Source of the DNA: Streptomyces sp. TRM70350
Lineage (GTDB): Bacteria; Actinomycetota; Actinomycetes; Streptomycetales; Streptomycetaceae
Direction: 5' to 3'
NCBI RefSeq assembly: GCF_019219825.1
Contig: NZ_JAHUXH010000001.1
Span: forward strand, 1 to 64,000
Length of the DNA stretch: 64,000 nt
Shown: one piece after another, positions 54,274 to 62,532 of the stretch
How positions within the stretch are numbered: position 1 is the stretch's first letter
How the letters are laid out: each line of letters starts with the position of its first letter
Program-made: the position numbers and the translations under genes
The notes under the pieces: generated by a model
The model's input: the letters and a program-made list of their open reading frames with translations, nothing else
What the model was told of the DNA's origin: nothing
Databases searched by the model: none

Positions 54274-54916
54274 TGCGAGTCACCCCTGCCACGGTCTTCT
54301 GGCCGACCTCCACCGCGACCTCGACGCCCTCCGGCAGATACAGGTCGACGCGCGAGCCGAAGCGGATCAGGCCGATCCGCTCACCCTGCTCGACCTTGGT
54401 GCCCTGCGGGATGTAGGGGACGATACGGCGGGCCACGGCGCCGGCGATCTGGATCATCTCGATGTCACCGAGCTCGGTGTCGAAGTGCCACACGACCCGC
54501 TCGTTGTTCTCGCTCTCCTTGTTGAAAGCGGGAACGAAACCACCCGGGACGTGCTCGACCGACGTCACGGTCCCGGCCATCGGAGCGCGGTTGACGTGGA
54601 CGTTGAGCGGGCTCATGAAGATCGCGACGCGGGTGCGGCCGTCCTTCCACGGCATGATGCTCTGCACCACGCCGTCGGCCGGCGAGATGACCCGGCCCTG
54701 GGCGATCTCACGCTCGGGGTCGCGGAAGAACCACAGCATCCCCGCCGCGAGCGCGGTGGCGGGGACGGCGACGGCCTTCGCGGCGCCGGAGCGGCGGGCG
54801 CGGGCCAGGCTGAGGGCTGCCGTGGCGACGGTCGGCAGAAGCCACGGCGATGCTCCGCGCGCGAGGCGTACGCCGACCAGGCTGTCGCGAGGTGCAGAGG
54901 TTTGGCTGTGGGGCAT
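54260..54916 (-). CDS. psd: Phosphatidylserine decarboxylase, short type
   Basis: 218 residues from ATG 54916 (GAAGGTC six nt upstream); longer open frame upstream is less likely. One or two N-terminal membrane-associated segments (SPWLLPTVATAALSLARARR), then the Psd domain: WFFRDPEREI, VISPADGVVQSI, MSPLNVHVNRAPMAG (His of the catalytic unit) and the GS self-cleavage site in LIRFGSRVDL (Ser near residue 188), which forms the pyruvoyl cofactor. The short type lacks the N-terminal extension of E. coli Psd. It decarboxylates PS to PE. Confidence 0.92.
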   Translation of the reverse strand: MPHSQTSAPRDSLVGVRLARGASPWLLPTVATAALSLARARRSGAAKAVAVPATALAAGMLWFFRDPEREIAQGRVISPADGVVQSIMPWKDGRTRVAIFMSPLNVHVNRAPMAGTVTSVEHVPGGFVPAFNKESENNERVVWHFDTELGDIEMIQIAGAVARRIVPYIPQGTKVEQGERIGLIRFGSRVDLYLPEGVEVAVEVGQKTVAGVTRIDRD

Positions 54917-55042
54917 GGATGACCTTCGTAGCGGAATGATGCCGCGCTTCTGACGGGGGACGGCGGCTTTCCGGCGATCGTAGCGGCTAAGCGCCACAAC
55001 TGGGTAAGTCAGGAAGCCGAGTCGGCGGCCGAAGAGTGCCTA

Positions 55043-55077
55043 CGGGGTGTGATCTTCTTCTCGAAGAAAACACCCCG
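55043..55077 (-). terminator. Terminator of the ethylmalonyl-CoA operon
   Basis: CGGGGTGT (55043-55050) pairs with ACACCCCG (55070-55077), enclosing the smaller hairpin TTCTT-CTCG-AAGAA (55055-55068). It lies 12 bp past the acyl-CoA dehydrogenase stop on the minus strand. Confidence 0.75.
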
Positions 55078-55088
55078 CTTCCGGACAA

Positions 55089-56294
55089 TCAGCCCTGGAA
55101 TCGATACTCTTCGAGCAGCCTCCGCCCGATGATCATTTTCTGGATCTCGGCGGTACCTTCACCGATCAGCAGCATCGGGGCCTCGCGGTAGAGGCGCTCG
55201 ATCTCGTACTCCTTGGAGAAGCCGTAGCCGCCGTGGATCCGGAAGGCATCCTCCACGACCTCTTTGCAGTACTCGGAGGCGAGGTACTTCGCCATCCCCG
55301 CCTCAAGGTCGTTTCGCTCCCCGGAGTCCTTTTTGCGTGCCGCGTTGACCATCATGGCATGCGCGGCCTCCACCTTGGTAGCCATCTCGGCGAGCTTGAA
55401 CTGGATGGCCTGGTGCTGCGCGATCGGCTTGCCGAACGTGTGACGCTGCTGGGCGTACTGGACGCCGAGCTCGAACGCACGCTGAGCGACGCCACAGCCA
55501 CGCGCCGCCACATTGACGCGGCCGACCTCCACGCCGTCCATCATCTGGTAGAAGCCGCGCCCGGTGACCCCGCCGAGCACGCGATCCGCGGGAATCCGCA
55601 GGCCGTCCATGATGAGCTCGGTGGTGTCGACGCCCTTGTAGCCCATCTTCTCGATCTTGCCCGGGATGGTCAGGCCGGGGCGGACCTCACCGAAGCCGGG
55701 CTCCTTCTCGACCAGGAACGTGGTCATCGACTTGTGCGGCGCGGTGCCCTCGGGGTGACCTTCGTCACTTCGCACCAGAACGGCGACGAGGGACGACGTA
55801 CCCCCGTTGGTCAGCCACATCTTCTGACCGTTCAAAATGAATTCATCCCCGTCCCGGACCGCCTTGGACGTGATGGCCGACACATCGGAGCCCAGACCCG
55901 GCTCCGACATCGAGAAGGCGCCACGGATCTCACCGGCCGCCATCTTCGGCAGGAAGTAGTCCTTCTGCTCCTGCGTGCCGTGCTGCTTGAGCATGTACGC
56001 CACGATGAAGTGGGTGTTGATGATGCCGGACACCGACATCCAGCCACGGGCGATCTCCTCGACGCAGAGGGCGTACGTCAGGAGCGACTCGCCCAGACCC
56101 CCGTACTCCTCGGGGATCATCAGGCCGAACAGGCCGAGCTCCTTGAGGCCGTCGACGATCGCCTGCGGGTACTCGTCGCGGTGCTCCAGCTCGGTGGCGA
56201 CCGGGATGATCTCCTTGTCCACGAAGTCCCGGACGGTGGACAGGATCTCCCGCTGGATGTCGGTCAGACCGGCGGTCTGGGCGAGTCGCGCCAT
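55089..56294 (-). CDS. Acyl-CoA dehydrogenase of the ethylmalonyl-CoA operon (methylsuccinyl-CoA dehydrogenase candidate)
   Basis: 401 residues from ATG 56294. Acyl-CoA dehydrogenase signatures: GAFSMSEPGLGSDVSAI (FAD-binding), KMWLTNGGTSSL, QRHTFGKPIAQHQAIQFKLA and the C-terminal EDAFRIHGGYGFSKEYEIER with the catalytic Glu region in LYREAPMLLIGEGTAEIQK. Its place as the last gene of ccrA-meaA-lyase-MaoC argues for methylsuccinyl-CoA to mesaconyl-CoA oxidation. Electrons go to ETF. It starts only 2 bp after the MaoC stop, so it is translationally coupled. Confidence 0.87.
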   Translation of the reverse strand: MARLAQTAGLTDIQREILSTVRDFVDKEIIPVATELEHRDEYPQAIVDGLKELGLFGLMIPEEYGGLGESLLTYALCVEEIARGWMSVSGIINTHFIVAYMLKQHGTQEQKDYFLPKMAAGEIRGAFSMSEPGLGSDVSAITSKAVRDGDEFILNGQKMWLTNGGTSSLVAVLVRSDEGHPEGTAPHKSMTTFLVEKEPGFGEVRPGLTIPGKIEKMGYKGVDTTELIMDGLRIPADRVLGGVTGRGFYQMMDGVEVGRVNVAARGCGVAQRAFELGVQYAQQRHTFGKPIAQHQAIQFKLAEMATKVEAAHAMMVNAARKKDSGERNDLEAGMAKYLASEYCKEVVEDAFRIHGGYGFSKEYEIERLYREAPMLLIGEGTAEIQKMIIGRRLLEEYRFQG

Positions 56295-56296
56295 GG

Positions 56297-56809
56297 CTAC
56301 TTCTCCTGCTCCTCGAGCTGGGGGCGGCCCGGCTGCTCGCCGCCGCGCTCCTTGATGTACGTCTCGGTGGGCACCATCACCTTGCGGCGGAACACGCAGA
56401 CCAGCGTGCCGTCCTGCTTGTACCCCTTGGTCTCGACGTGGACGATGCCGCGGTCGTTCTTCGACTTCGACGGCCACTTGTCCAGCACGGTCGTCTCGCC
56501 GTAGATCGTGTCGCCGTGGAAGGTCGGCGCCACGTGCTTGAGCGACTCGATCTCCAGGTTGGCGATCGCCTTGCCGGAGATGTCCGGGACGGACATGCCG
56601 AGCAGCAGCGAGTAGACGTAGTTCCCGACGACGACGTTCTTGCCGAAGTCCGTCGTCTTCTCCGCATAGTTGGTGTCCATGTGGAGCGGGTGGTGGTTCA
56701 TGGTGAGGAGACAGAAGAGGTGGTCGTCGTACTCGGTGACCGTCTTGCCCGGCCAGTGCTTGTACGTCGCCCCGACCTCGAACTCCTCGTAGGTGCGCCC
56801 GAACTGCAT
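56297..56809 (-). CDS. MaoC-family hydratase (mesaconyl-CoA hydratase candidate)
   Basis: 170 residues from ATG 56809 (GGAGG at 10 nt); an overlapping GTG is too close to that site. Hot-dog fold: FEVGATYKHWPGKTVTEYDD, HHPLHMDTNYAEKT (the hydratase D-x4-H-type dyad in HPLHMD), VVGNYVYSLLLGMSV, and DTIYGETTVLDKWPSKS. It would add water to mesaconyl-CoA to make beta-methylmalyl-CoA. Fits between the lyase and acyl-CoA dehydrogenase genes. Confidence 0.85.
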   Translation of the reverse strand: MQFGRTYEEFEVGATYKHWPGKTVTEYDDHLFCLLTMNHHPLHMDTNYAEKTTDFGKNVVVGNYVYSLLLGMSVPDISGKAIANLEIESLKHVAPTFHGDTIYGETTVLDKWPSKSKNDRGIVHVETKGYKQDGTLVCVFRRKVMVPTETYIKERGGEQPGRPQLEEQEK

Positions 56810-56814
56810 CGCGC

Positions 56815-57777
56815 TCACGCCTCCGGGATCTCGAACGTGCTGGTGCGCCGCATGCCGGCGGCGCGTCCCTTGCCCGCGATGACCAGCGCCATCTTGCGGC
56901 TGGCCTCGTCGATCATCTCGTCGCCGAGCATCGCGGAGCCCTTCTTGCCGCCCGCTTCGGACGTGTAGTAGTCGTACGCGTCCAGGATCAGCTCGGCGTG
57001 GTCGTAGTCCTCCTGCGAGGGCGAGAAGATCTCGTTGGACGCCTCGACCTGGCCCGGGTGCAGCACCCACTTGCCGTCGAAGCCGAGGGCGGCGGCGCGC
57101 TGGGCGACCTCGCGGTAGCCGTCGACGTTGCGGATCTGCAGGTAGGGGCCGTCGATCGCCTGGAGGTTGTTGGCGCGGGCGGCCATCAGGATCTTCATCA
57201 GGATGTAGTGGTAGGCGTCCGCCGGGTAGCCGGGCGGCTGCTCGCCCACGACCAGCGACTTCATGTTGATCGACGCCATGAAGTCGGCCGGGCCGAAGAT
57301 GATCGTCTCGATGCGCGGCGAGGCCTGCGCGATCTCGTTGACGTTGTTCAAGCCCTGCGCGTTCTCGATCTGCGCCTCGATGCCGATCCGCCCGACCTCG
57401 AAGCCCATGGTCTTCTCGATCTGCGTCAGCAGCAGGTCCAGAGCGACGATCTGCTGGGCGTCCTGCACCTTCGGCAGCATGATGCAGTCCAGGTTCGGGC
57501 CCGCGCCCTCGACCACCGTCACGACATCGCGGTACGTCCACTCCGTCGTCCAGTCGTTGACGCGCACGACCCTCGTCTTGCCGGTCCAGTCGCCCTCGTT
57601 GAGGAACTTGACGATGGTGTGCCGCGCCTCCGGCTTGGCGAGCGGCGCGCACGCGTCCTCCAGGTCCAGGAAGACCTGGTCGGCCGGGAGGCCCTGCGCC
57701 TTCTCCAGGAAGCGGGGGTTCGAGCCCGGTACCGCCAGGCAGGAACGCCGGGGACGAAGGCGGTTGACCGTGGTCAT
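56815..57777 (-). CDS. HpcH/HpaI-type lyase, L-malyl-CoA/beta-methylmalyl-CoA lyase candidate
   Basis: 320 residues. CitE/HpcH fold: RRSCLAVPGSNPRFLEKAQG, VFLDLEDACAPLAKPEAR (metal-binding Glu/Asp), LPKVQDAQQI, IEAQIENAQGLNNVNEIA and IIFGPADFMASINM. The C-terminal WVLHPGQVEASNEIFSPS is typical of the malyl-CoA lyases. It cleaves beta-methylmalyl-CoA to glyoxylate and propionyl-CoA. ATG 57777 overlaps the meaA stop by 4 bp (ATGA), giving translational coupling; all enzymes of the operon are thus tightly linked. Confidence 0.86.
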   Translation of the reverse strand: MTTVNRLRPRRSCLAVPGSNPRFLEKAQGLPADQVFLDLEDACAPLAKPEARHTIVKFLNEGDWTGKTRVVRVNDWTTEWTYRDVVTVVEGAGPNLDCIMLPKVQDAQQIVALDLLLTQIEKTMGFEVGRIGIEAQIENAQGLNNVNEIAQASPRIETIIFGPADFMASINMKSLVVGEQPPGYPADAYHYILMKILMAARANNLQAIDGPYLQIRNVDGYREVAQRAAALGFDGKWVLHPGQVEASNEIFSPSQEDYDHAELILDAYDYYTSEAGGKKGSAMLGDEMIDEASRKMALVIAGKGRAAGMRRTSTFEIPEA

Positions 57778-59801
57778 GCGGGGACCTCCAGGGGGTCGAG
57801 CTTGTTCGCTGTGCGGATCTCGTCGACGATACGGCCGATGATCCCGGTGATGTCGAAGTCCTTCGGCGTGAAGACCGCGGCCACTCCGGCGGCCCTGAGC
57901 TGCTCGGCGTCGCCGTTCGGGATGATCCCGCCGGCGATCACCGGGATGTCGGTGGCACCGGCGTCGCGCAGCCGGTCCAGCACGTCCGGGACCAGCTGGG
58001 CGTGCGAGCCGGAGAGGATCGACAGGCCGACCGCGTGCACGTCCTCGGCGAGGGCCGCGTCCACGATCTGCTCGGGCGTCAGCCGGATGCCCTGGTAGAC
58101 CACCTCGAAGCCGGCGTCACGCGCACGGACGGCGATCTGCTCGGCGCCGTTGGAGTGCCCGTCCAGGCCCGGCTTGCCGACCAGGAAACGCAGCTTGCCG
58201 ACGCCGAGCTCCTGGGCGGTCAGATCCACCTTGCGGCGGACCTGGGACAGGGCGCTGCCCTGCTCGGCGGGGACGGCCACCGGCGCCGAGGAGACGCCCG
58301 TCGGTGCGCGGAACTCGCCGAACACCTCGCGCAGGGCCCCCGCCCACTCGCCGGTCGTGACCCCGGCGCGGGCGCACTCCAGGGTGGCCTCCATGAGGTT
58401 GTCGGTGCCCTTGGCGGCCTCCTTCAGCCGCTCCAGCGCCTTGCAGGGGCGGGGGTGGTTGAAGGGCGGCTGGTAGCGGGTGTCGCGCCAGTTCTGGAGC
58501 GCGGTGATGACACGGGCCTCGACCGCCGGGTCGACCGTCTGGATCGCGGTGTCCAGGTCGGCGGTCAGCGGGTTCGGCTCGGTCGTCTCGAAGATGTTGA
58601 CGCCGACGATCTTCTCCTCGCCGGACTCGATCCGCGCCCGGCGCTCGGCGTGCGAGGCGACGAGCTGCGACTTGAGGTAGCCGGACTCGACGGCGGCCAT
58701 CGCGCCGCCCATCTCCTGGATGCGGTCGATCTCGGCGAGGGACTCCTCGACGAGTTCGCTCACCTTCGCCTCGATCACCTTCGAGCCCTCGAAGATGTCG
58801 TCGTACTCCAGCAGGTCGCTCTCGTGGGCGAGCACCTGCTGGATGCGCAGGGACCACTGCTGGTCCCAGGGGCGGGGCAGGCCCAGGGCCTCGTTCCACG
58901 CGGGGAGCTGGACGGCACGCGCGCGGGCGTCCTTCGAGAGGGTCACGGCCAGCATTTCGAGGACGATCCGCTGGACGTTGTTCTCCGGCTGCGCCTCGGT
59001 CAGGCCGAGGGAGTTGACCTGGACGCCGTAGCGGAACCGGCGGTGCTTGGGGTTCTCGATGCCGTACCGCTCGTGGGTGATCCTGTCCCAGATGCGGCCG
59101 AACGCACGCATCTTGCACATCTCCTCGATGAAGCGGACGCCCGCGTTCACGAAGAAGGAGATGCGGCCGACGACGTCGCCCATGCGCTCCTGCGGCACCT
59201 GGCCGGAGTCACGGACGGCGTCCAGCACGGCGATCGCGGTGGACATCGCGTACGCGATCTCCTGCACCGGCGTGGCGCCCGCCTCCTGCAGGTGGTAGCT
59301 GCAGATGTTGATCGGGTTCCACTTCGGGAGGTGGGAGACCGTGTACGCGATCATGTCCGTCGTCAGGCGGAGGCTCGGCCCCGGCGGGAACACGTGCGTC
59401 CCCCGCGACAGGTACTCCTTGACGATGTCGTTCTGGGTCGTGCCCTGGAGCTTGGTGATGTCCGCACCCTGCTCCTCCGCGACGACCTGGTAGAGCGCCA
59501 GCAGCCACATGGCCGTGGCGTTGATGGTCATCGAGGTGTTCATCTGTTCCAGGGGGATGTCCTGGAACAGCCGGCGCATGTCACCGACGTGCCCGATCGG
59601 CACGCCGACCCGGCCGACCTCGCCGCGGGCGAGGATGTGGTCGGAGTCGTAGCCGGTCTGGGTCGGCAGGTCGAACGCGACCGACAGACCGGTCTGACCT
59701 TTGGCGAGGTTGCGCCGGTACAACTCGTTGGACGCCTCGGCCGTGGAGTGACCGGCGTATGTGCGCATGAGCCACGGCCGGTCCTTCTGACGCTCACTCA
59801 T
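57774..59801 (-). CDS. meaA: Coenzyme B12-dependent ethylmalonyl-CoA mutase (MeaA)
   Basis: 675 residues from ATG 59801 (GAGGG at 5 nt). An N-terminal acyl-CoA mutase barrel (MRTYAGHSTAEASNELYRRN, LPTQTGYDSDH, MTINATAMWLLALYQV, CSYHLQEAGATPVQEIAYAM, FNHPRPCKAL) and a C-terminal B12 domain with the DxHxxG motif GLDGHSNGAEQ near residue 547 and SGSHAQLVPD. It isomerises ethylmalonyl-CoA to methylsuccinyl-CoA. In Streptomyces meaA homologues are needed for acetate and C4 metabolism and feed polyketide synthesis. Starts 8 bp beyond the ccrA stop (RBS overlaps that stop). Confidence 0.92.
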   Translation of the reverse strand: MSERQKDRPWLMRTYAGHSTAEASNELYRRNLAKGQTGLSVAFDLPTQTGYDSDHILARGEVGRVGVPIGHVGDMRRLFQDIPLEQMNTSMTINATAMWLLALYQVVAEEQGADITKLQGTTQNDIVKEYLSRGTHVFPPGPSLRLTTDMIAYTVSHLPKWNPINICSYHLQEAGATPVQEIAYAMSTAIAVLDAVRDSGQVPQERMGDVVGRISFFVNAGVRFIEEMCKMRAFGRIWDRITHERYGIENPKHRRFRYGVQVNSLGLTEAQPENNVQRIVLEMLAVTLSKDARARAVQLPAWNEALGLPRPWDQQWSLRIQQVLAHESDLLEYDDIFEGSKVIEAKVSELVEESLAEIDRIQEMGGAMAAVESGYLKSQLVASHAERRARIESGEEKIVGVNIFETTEPNPLTADLDTAIQTVDPAVEARVITALQNWRDTRYQPPFNHPRPCKALERLKEAAKGTDNLMEATLECARAGVTTGEWAGALREVFGEFRAPTGVSSAPVAVPAEQGSALSQVRRKVDLTAQELGVGKLRFLVGKPGLDGHSNGAEQIAVRARDAGFEVVYQGIRLTPEQIVDAALAEDVHAVGLSILSGSHAQLVPDVLDRLRDAGATDIPVIAGGIIPNGDAEQLRAAGVAAVFTPKDFDITGIIGRIVDEIRTANKLDPLEVPA

Positions 59802-59809
59802 GTGTGCCC

Positions 59810-61153
59810 TCAGATGTTCCGGAAGCGGTTGATGGCGTCGAGGTGCTTGGCGCGCATCTCCTGGTCGCGCACGCCCAGGCCCTCCTCGGGGGCCAGGCAG
59901 AGGACGCCGACCTTGCCCTGGTGGGCGTTGCGGTGGACGTCGTGGGCGGCCTGGCCGGTCTCCTCCAGCGGGTAGACCTTCGACAGCGTCGGGTGGATCT
60001 TGCCCTTGGCGATGAGGCGGTTGGCCTCCCAGGCCTCGCGGTAGTTGGCGAAGTGGGAGCCGATGATCCGCTTCAGGGACATCCACAGGTAACGGTTGTC
60101 GTACTGGTGGTCGTACCCGGAGGTCGAGGCGCAGGTGACGATCGTGCCGCCCTTGCGGGTGACGTACACGCTGGCGCCGAACGTCTCGCGGCCCGGGTGC
60201 TCGAAGACGATGTCGACGTCCTCGCCGCCGGTCAGCTCACGGATGCGCTTGCCGAACCGCTTCCACTCCTTGGGGTCCTGGGTGTGCTCGTCCTTCCAGA
60301 ACTTGTAGTCCTCGGCGCTGCGGTCGATGATCAGCTCGGCGCCCATCTTCCGGCAGATCTCGGCCTTCTGCTCGCTGGAGACGACACAGATGGGAGTCGC
60401 TCCGCCCGCGAGCGCGAACTGCGTGGCGTACGAGCCCAGTCCGCCGCTCGCGCCCCAGATCAGGACGTTGTCGCCCTGCTTCATCTGGGCGCCGTTGCGG
60501 GAGACCAGCTGGCGGTACGCGGTGGAGTTGACCAGGCCCGGCGCGGCGGCCTCCTCCCACGACAGGTGGGCGGGCTTGGGCATCAGCTGGTTGGACTTCA
60601 CCAGCGCGATCTCGGCGAGGCCGCCGAAGTTGGTCTCGAAGCCCCAGATGCGCTGCTCGGGGTCGAGCATGGTGTCGTTGTGGCCGTCGCTGGACTCCAG
60701 CTCGACGGACAGGCAGTGCGCGACGACCTCGTCGCCGGGCTTCCAGGAGTTGACGCCCGGGCCGGTGCGCAGGACGACGCCCGCGAGGTCGGAGCCGATG
60801 ATGTGGTACGGCAGGTCGTGGCGCTTGGTGAGCTCGCTGAGCCTGCCGTAGCGCTCCAGGAAACCGAAGGTGGACAGCGGCTCGAAGATCGAGGTCCACA
60901 CCGAGTTGTAGTTCACCGAGGAGGCCATGACGGCCACCAGGGCCTCGCCGGGGCCGAGTTCCGGCACCGGCACCTCGTCCAGGTGGATCGACTTGCGGGG
61001 GTCCTTGTCGCGGGTCGCGAGGCCCGCGAACATCTCCGTCTCGTCCTTGTGCACGGTGATCGCGCGGTACGACTCGGGGAGCGGAAGGGCGGCGAAGTCC
61101 TCCGACGCGGAGTCGGGCGACTGGATCGCGGCCAGGATGTCCTTCATGGTCAC
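59810..61153 (-). CDS. ccrA: Crotonyl-CoA carboxylase/reductase
   Basis: 447 residues. Medium-chain dehydrogenase/reductase fold with catalytic domain (VNYNSVWTSIFEPLSTFGFL, IIGSDLAGVVLRTGPGVNSW) and NADPH domain (LIWGASGGLGSYATQFALAG). CO2-binding region features such as FEHPGRETFGASVYV and HFANYREAWEANRL are seen. It reductively carboxylates crotonyl-CoA to (2S)-ethylmalonyl-CoA, the committed step and a source of ethylmalonyl extender units. GTG 61153 with GGAGG at 7 nt is preferred to the ATG two codons on. First gene of the operon; its promoter and structured leader lie upstream. Confidence 0.94.
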   Translation of the reverse strand: MTMKDILAAIQSPDSASEDFAALPLPESYRAITVHKDETEMFAGLATRDKDPRKSIHLDEVPVPELGPGEALVAVMASSVNYNSVWTSIFEPLSTFGFLERYGRLSELTKRHDLPYHIIGSDLAGVVLRTGPGVNSWKPGDEVVAHCLSVELESSDGHNDTMLDPEQRIWGFETNFGGLAEIALVKSNQLMPKPAHLSWEEAAAPGLVNSTAYRQLVSRNGAQMKQGDNVLIWGASGGLGSYATQFALAGGATPICVVSSEQKAEICRKMGAELIIDRSAEDYKFWKDEHTQDPKEWKRFGKRIRELTGGEDVDIVFEHPGRETFGASVYVTRKGGTIVTCASTSGYDHQYDNRYLWMSLKRIIGSHFANYREAWEANRLIAKGKIHPTLSKVYPLEETGQAAHDVHRNAHQGKVGVLCLAPEEGLGVRDQEMRAKHLDAINRFRNI

Positions 61154-61285
61154 GGTGTTGCCTCCGGCGGTGAGCGCCCTGAGGGAGGGGCGCTGAGGGT
61201 TACGTCGGTGCTGCTGAGGGATGAGGGGTGCCGTCGGTTCGGCGGGTGGTGCTTGGTTCGGCAGCGCTTTGTGGCGCGGGAGGTT

Positions 61286-61374
61286 GCCTGTGACGCAGGC
61301 GTCCGGGCGCGCAGGCCATCGGCTTGCGGGGACAGCCGGCGTACGAAAGGTCGCTGCACGCCGGCCGCCCGGAC
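61286..61374 (-). ncRNA. Candidate structured 5' leader of the ccrA mRNA (three-way junction)
   Basis: On the minus strand the following stems are perfect unless noted: A, GTCCGGGCG (61374-61366) with CGCCCGGAC (61309-61301); B, GCCGGCGT with ACGCCGGC (61365-61358 and 61342-61335, loop 15 nt), abutting A with no gap; C, GCA-A-GCC with GGC-C-TGC (61327-61311, one A-C mismatch, loop GAT), 1 nt from A; D, GCCTG-loop-CAGGC in 61300-61286, adjacent to A. B and C are joined by TGTCCCC. The predicted transcription start falls at or next to the first base of A. About 130 nt of less structured leader follow before GTG 61153. High GC makes chance stems common; only covariation can confirm this. Confidence 0.42.
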
Positions 61375-61380
61375 TCCTTC

Positions 61381-61409
61381 AACGTATGACACCGCGTGTC
61401 AGCTGACAA
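61381..61409 (-). promoter_or_regulatory. ccrA promoter with palindromic operator in the spacer
   Basis: -35 TTGTCA (61409-61404), 17-bp spacer, -10 TACGTT (61386-61381). Most of the spacer is the perfect palindrome TGACAC-GCG-GTGTCA (61401-61387). A repressor bound there would exclude RNA polymerase. The TetR gene just upstream (61566-62372) is the natural candidate, though many other regulators are possible. Confidence 0.75.
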
Positions 61410-61422
61410 GGCACTGAGTGCC
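61410..61422. promoter_or_regulatory. Second palindrome upstream of the ccrA -35
   Basis: GGCAC-TGA-GTGCC is a perfect 13-bp palindrome starting one base upstream of the -35 element. It does not share the TGACAC half-site, so it may bind a different protein. Confidence 0.45.
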
Positions 61423-61519
61423 AGAAGTTGCTCTCAGATGAAATCTTTACGCAACAAATGAGCGATGATCGATCGAACGGCCCCGGAGAGGGCTCCGAAA
61501 AGGGGCCCTGACATGGCAA

Positions 61520-61545
61520 AACGGCCACCCGGTGGGGTGGCCGTT
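61520..61545. terminator. Terminator downstream of the TetR gene
   Basis: AACGGCCACCC and GGGTGGCCGTT form a perfect 11-bp stem with a 4-nt loop (GGTG on the plus strand); on the minus strand the stem continues into TTTT. It lies 20 bp after the tetR stop and insulates ccrA from tetR. Confidence 0.8.
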
Positions 61546-61565
61546 GTCACAGCGGGGAAGGGCGC

Positions 61566-62372
61566 TCAGCGGTCCTTGAGCGCCTCCTCGATGGCCCGCA
61601 TGACCTCGTCCAGCGGGACGTCCGTGCGGGCGACCGTCACCAGCACCTCGCCCTGCGTGGCGACCGAGGCGGGGGCCGGCTTCGGCGCCGCGGCACGTCC
61701 TATCCCGATCCCCGCCCCGAACGTCTTGCGCACGATCGCGAAGGCGTGGTCCAGCTGGGCCTCCACGTCCCCCTGGCCGCCCGCGCGCAGCCAGCGCCGC
61801 AGCACGTGGTTGTGGGCGGTGACGACGGCGGACGCGGCGACCTCGGCGAGCAGCGGGTCGTCGCCCACGTCGTCGTGCGCGTGCTCGTCGAAGTGGCCGA
61901 GCAGATAGCGGGTGAAGAGGCGCTCGTAGCGCGCCACCGAGGCGATCTCGGCCTCGCGCAGGGTGGGCACCTCGCGGGTGAGCTTGTAGCGGGCGACCGA
62001 GATCTCCGGCCGGGCCGCGTACATCTTCATGACTTCCTTGATCCCGCGGCACACCGTGTCGAGCGGGTGCTCGTGCGCGGGTGCCGCGTTCAGCACCGCC
62101 TCGGCCCGGATCAGGGTGTCGTCGTGGTCGGGGAAGATCGCCTCTTCCTTGGAGCGGAAGTGGCGGAAGAAGGTGCGGCGGGCGACCCCGGCCTGGGCCG
62201 CGATCTCGTCGACGGTGGTCGCCTCGTAGCCCTTGGTCGCGAACAGCTCCATGGCCGCGGCCGCCAGTTCCCGGCGCATTTTGAGCCGTTGGGCGGCGGC
62301 GCGACTGCCCGCGGCACTTTCCGGCGCGTCGGGCGTGGCTGGTGTACGTGAGGACTTGGCGGGCTGGGACAT
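61566..62372 (-). CDS. TetR-family transcriptional regulator
   Basis: 268 residues from ATG 62372. A disordered N-terminal extension (residues 1-38, MSQPAKSSRTPATPDAPESA) precedes the TetR HTH (about 40-88: LAAAAMELFATKGYEATTVD, then IAAQAGVARRTFFRHFRSKE) and a C-terminal ligand domain. It is transcribed in the same direction as ccrA but separated by a terminator. It probably controls the ethylmalonyl-CoA operon through the palindrome in the ccrA promoter; the inducer may be an acyl-CoA. ATG 62390 upstream also lies in frame, but the TACGTT -10 6 nt before 62372 favours the leaderless start. Confidence 0.85.
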   Translation of the reverse strand: MSQPAKSSRTPATPDAPESAAGSRAAAQRLKMRRELAAAAMELFATKGYEATTVDEIAAQAGVARRTFFRHFRSKEEAIFPDHDDTLIRAEAVLNAAPAHEHPLDTVCRGIKEVMKMYAARPEISVARYKLTREVPTLREAEIASVARYERLFTRYLLGHFDEHAHDDVGDDPLLAEVAASAVVTAHNHVLRRWLRAGGQGDVEAQLDHAFAIVRKTFGAGIGIGRAAAPKPAPASVATQGEVLVTVARTDVPLDEVMRAIEEALKDR

Positions 62373-62378
62373 GCCCCG

Positions 62379-62384
62379 AACGTA
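62379..62384 (-). promoter_or_regulatory. Leaderless -10 of the TetR gene
   Basis: TACGTT (minus strand, 62384-62379) ends 6 nt before ATG 62372. It is identical to the -10 hexamer of the ccrA promoter. Confidence 0.5.
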
Positions 62385-62532
62385 CTGCATGCGCGCAGCT
62401 CGATGCGCAGGCCCGGGGTTTCCCCCGCCCCTGACGGGCGGGGGAGTGCCGGGCCGGGCGACCTGCGGACGGCCGCCCGGCTCCAGCAGCCCACCCCACT
62501 CCGCGCCCGTTCGGAACCAGTCACCGGGGCGG

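Noticed and set aside
61154..61374. Cobalamin riboswitch in the ccrA leader
   Set aside because: Only a CTGTCCCCGCAAG-like segment matches. The conserved GGTG and GCCACTG/B12-box parts and the overall P3-P6 arrangement are not seen, so it is reported as an unassigned structured leader.
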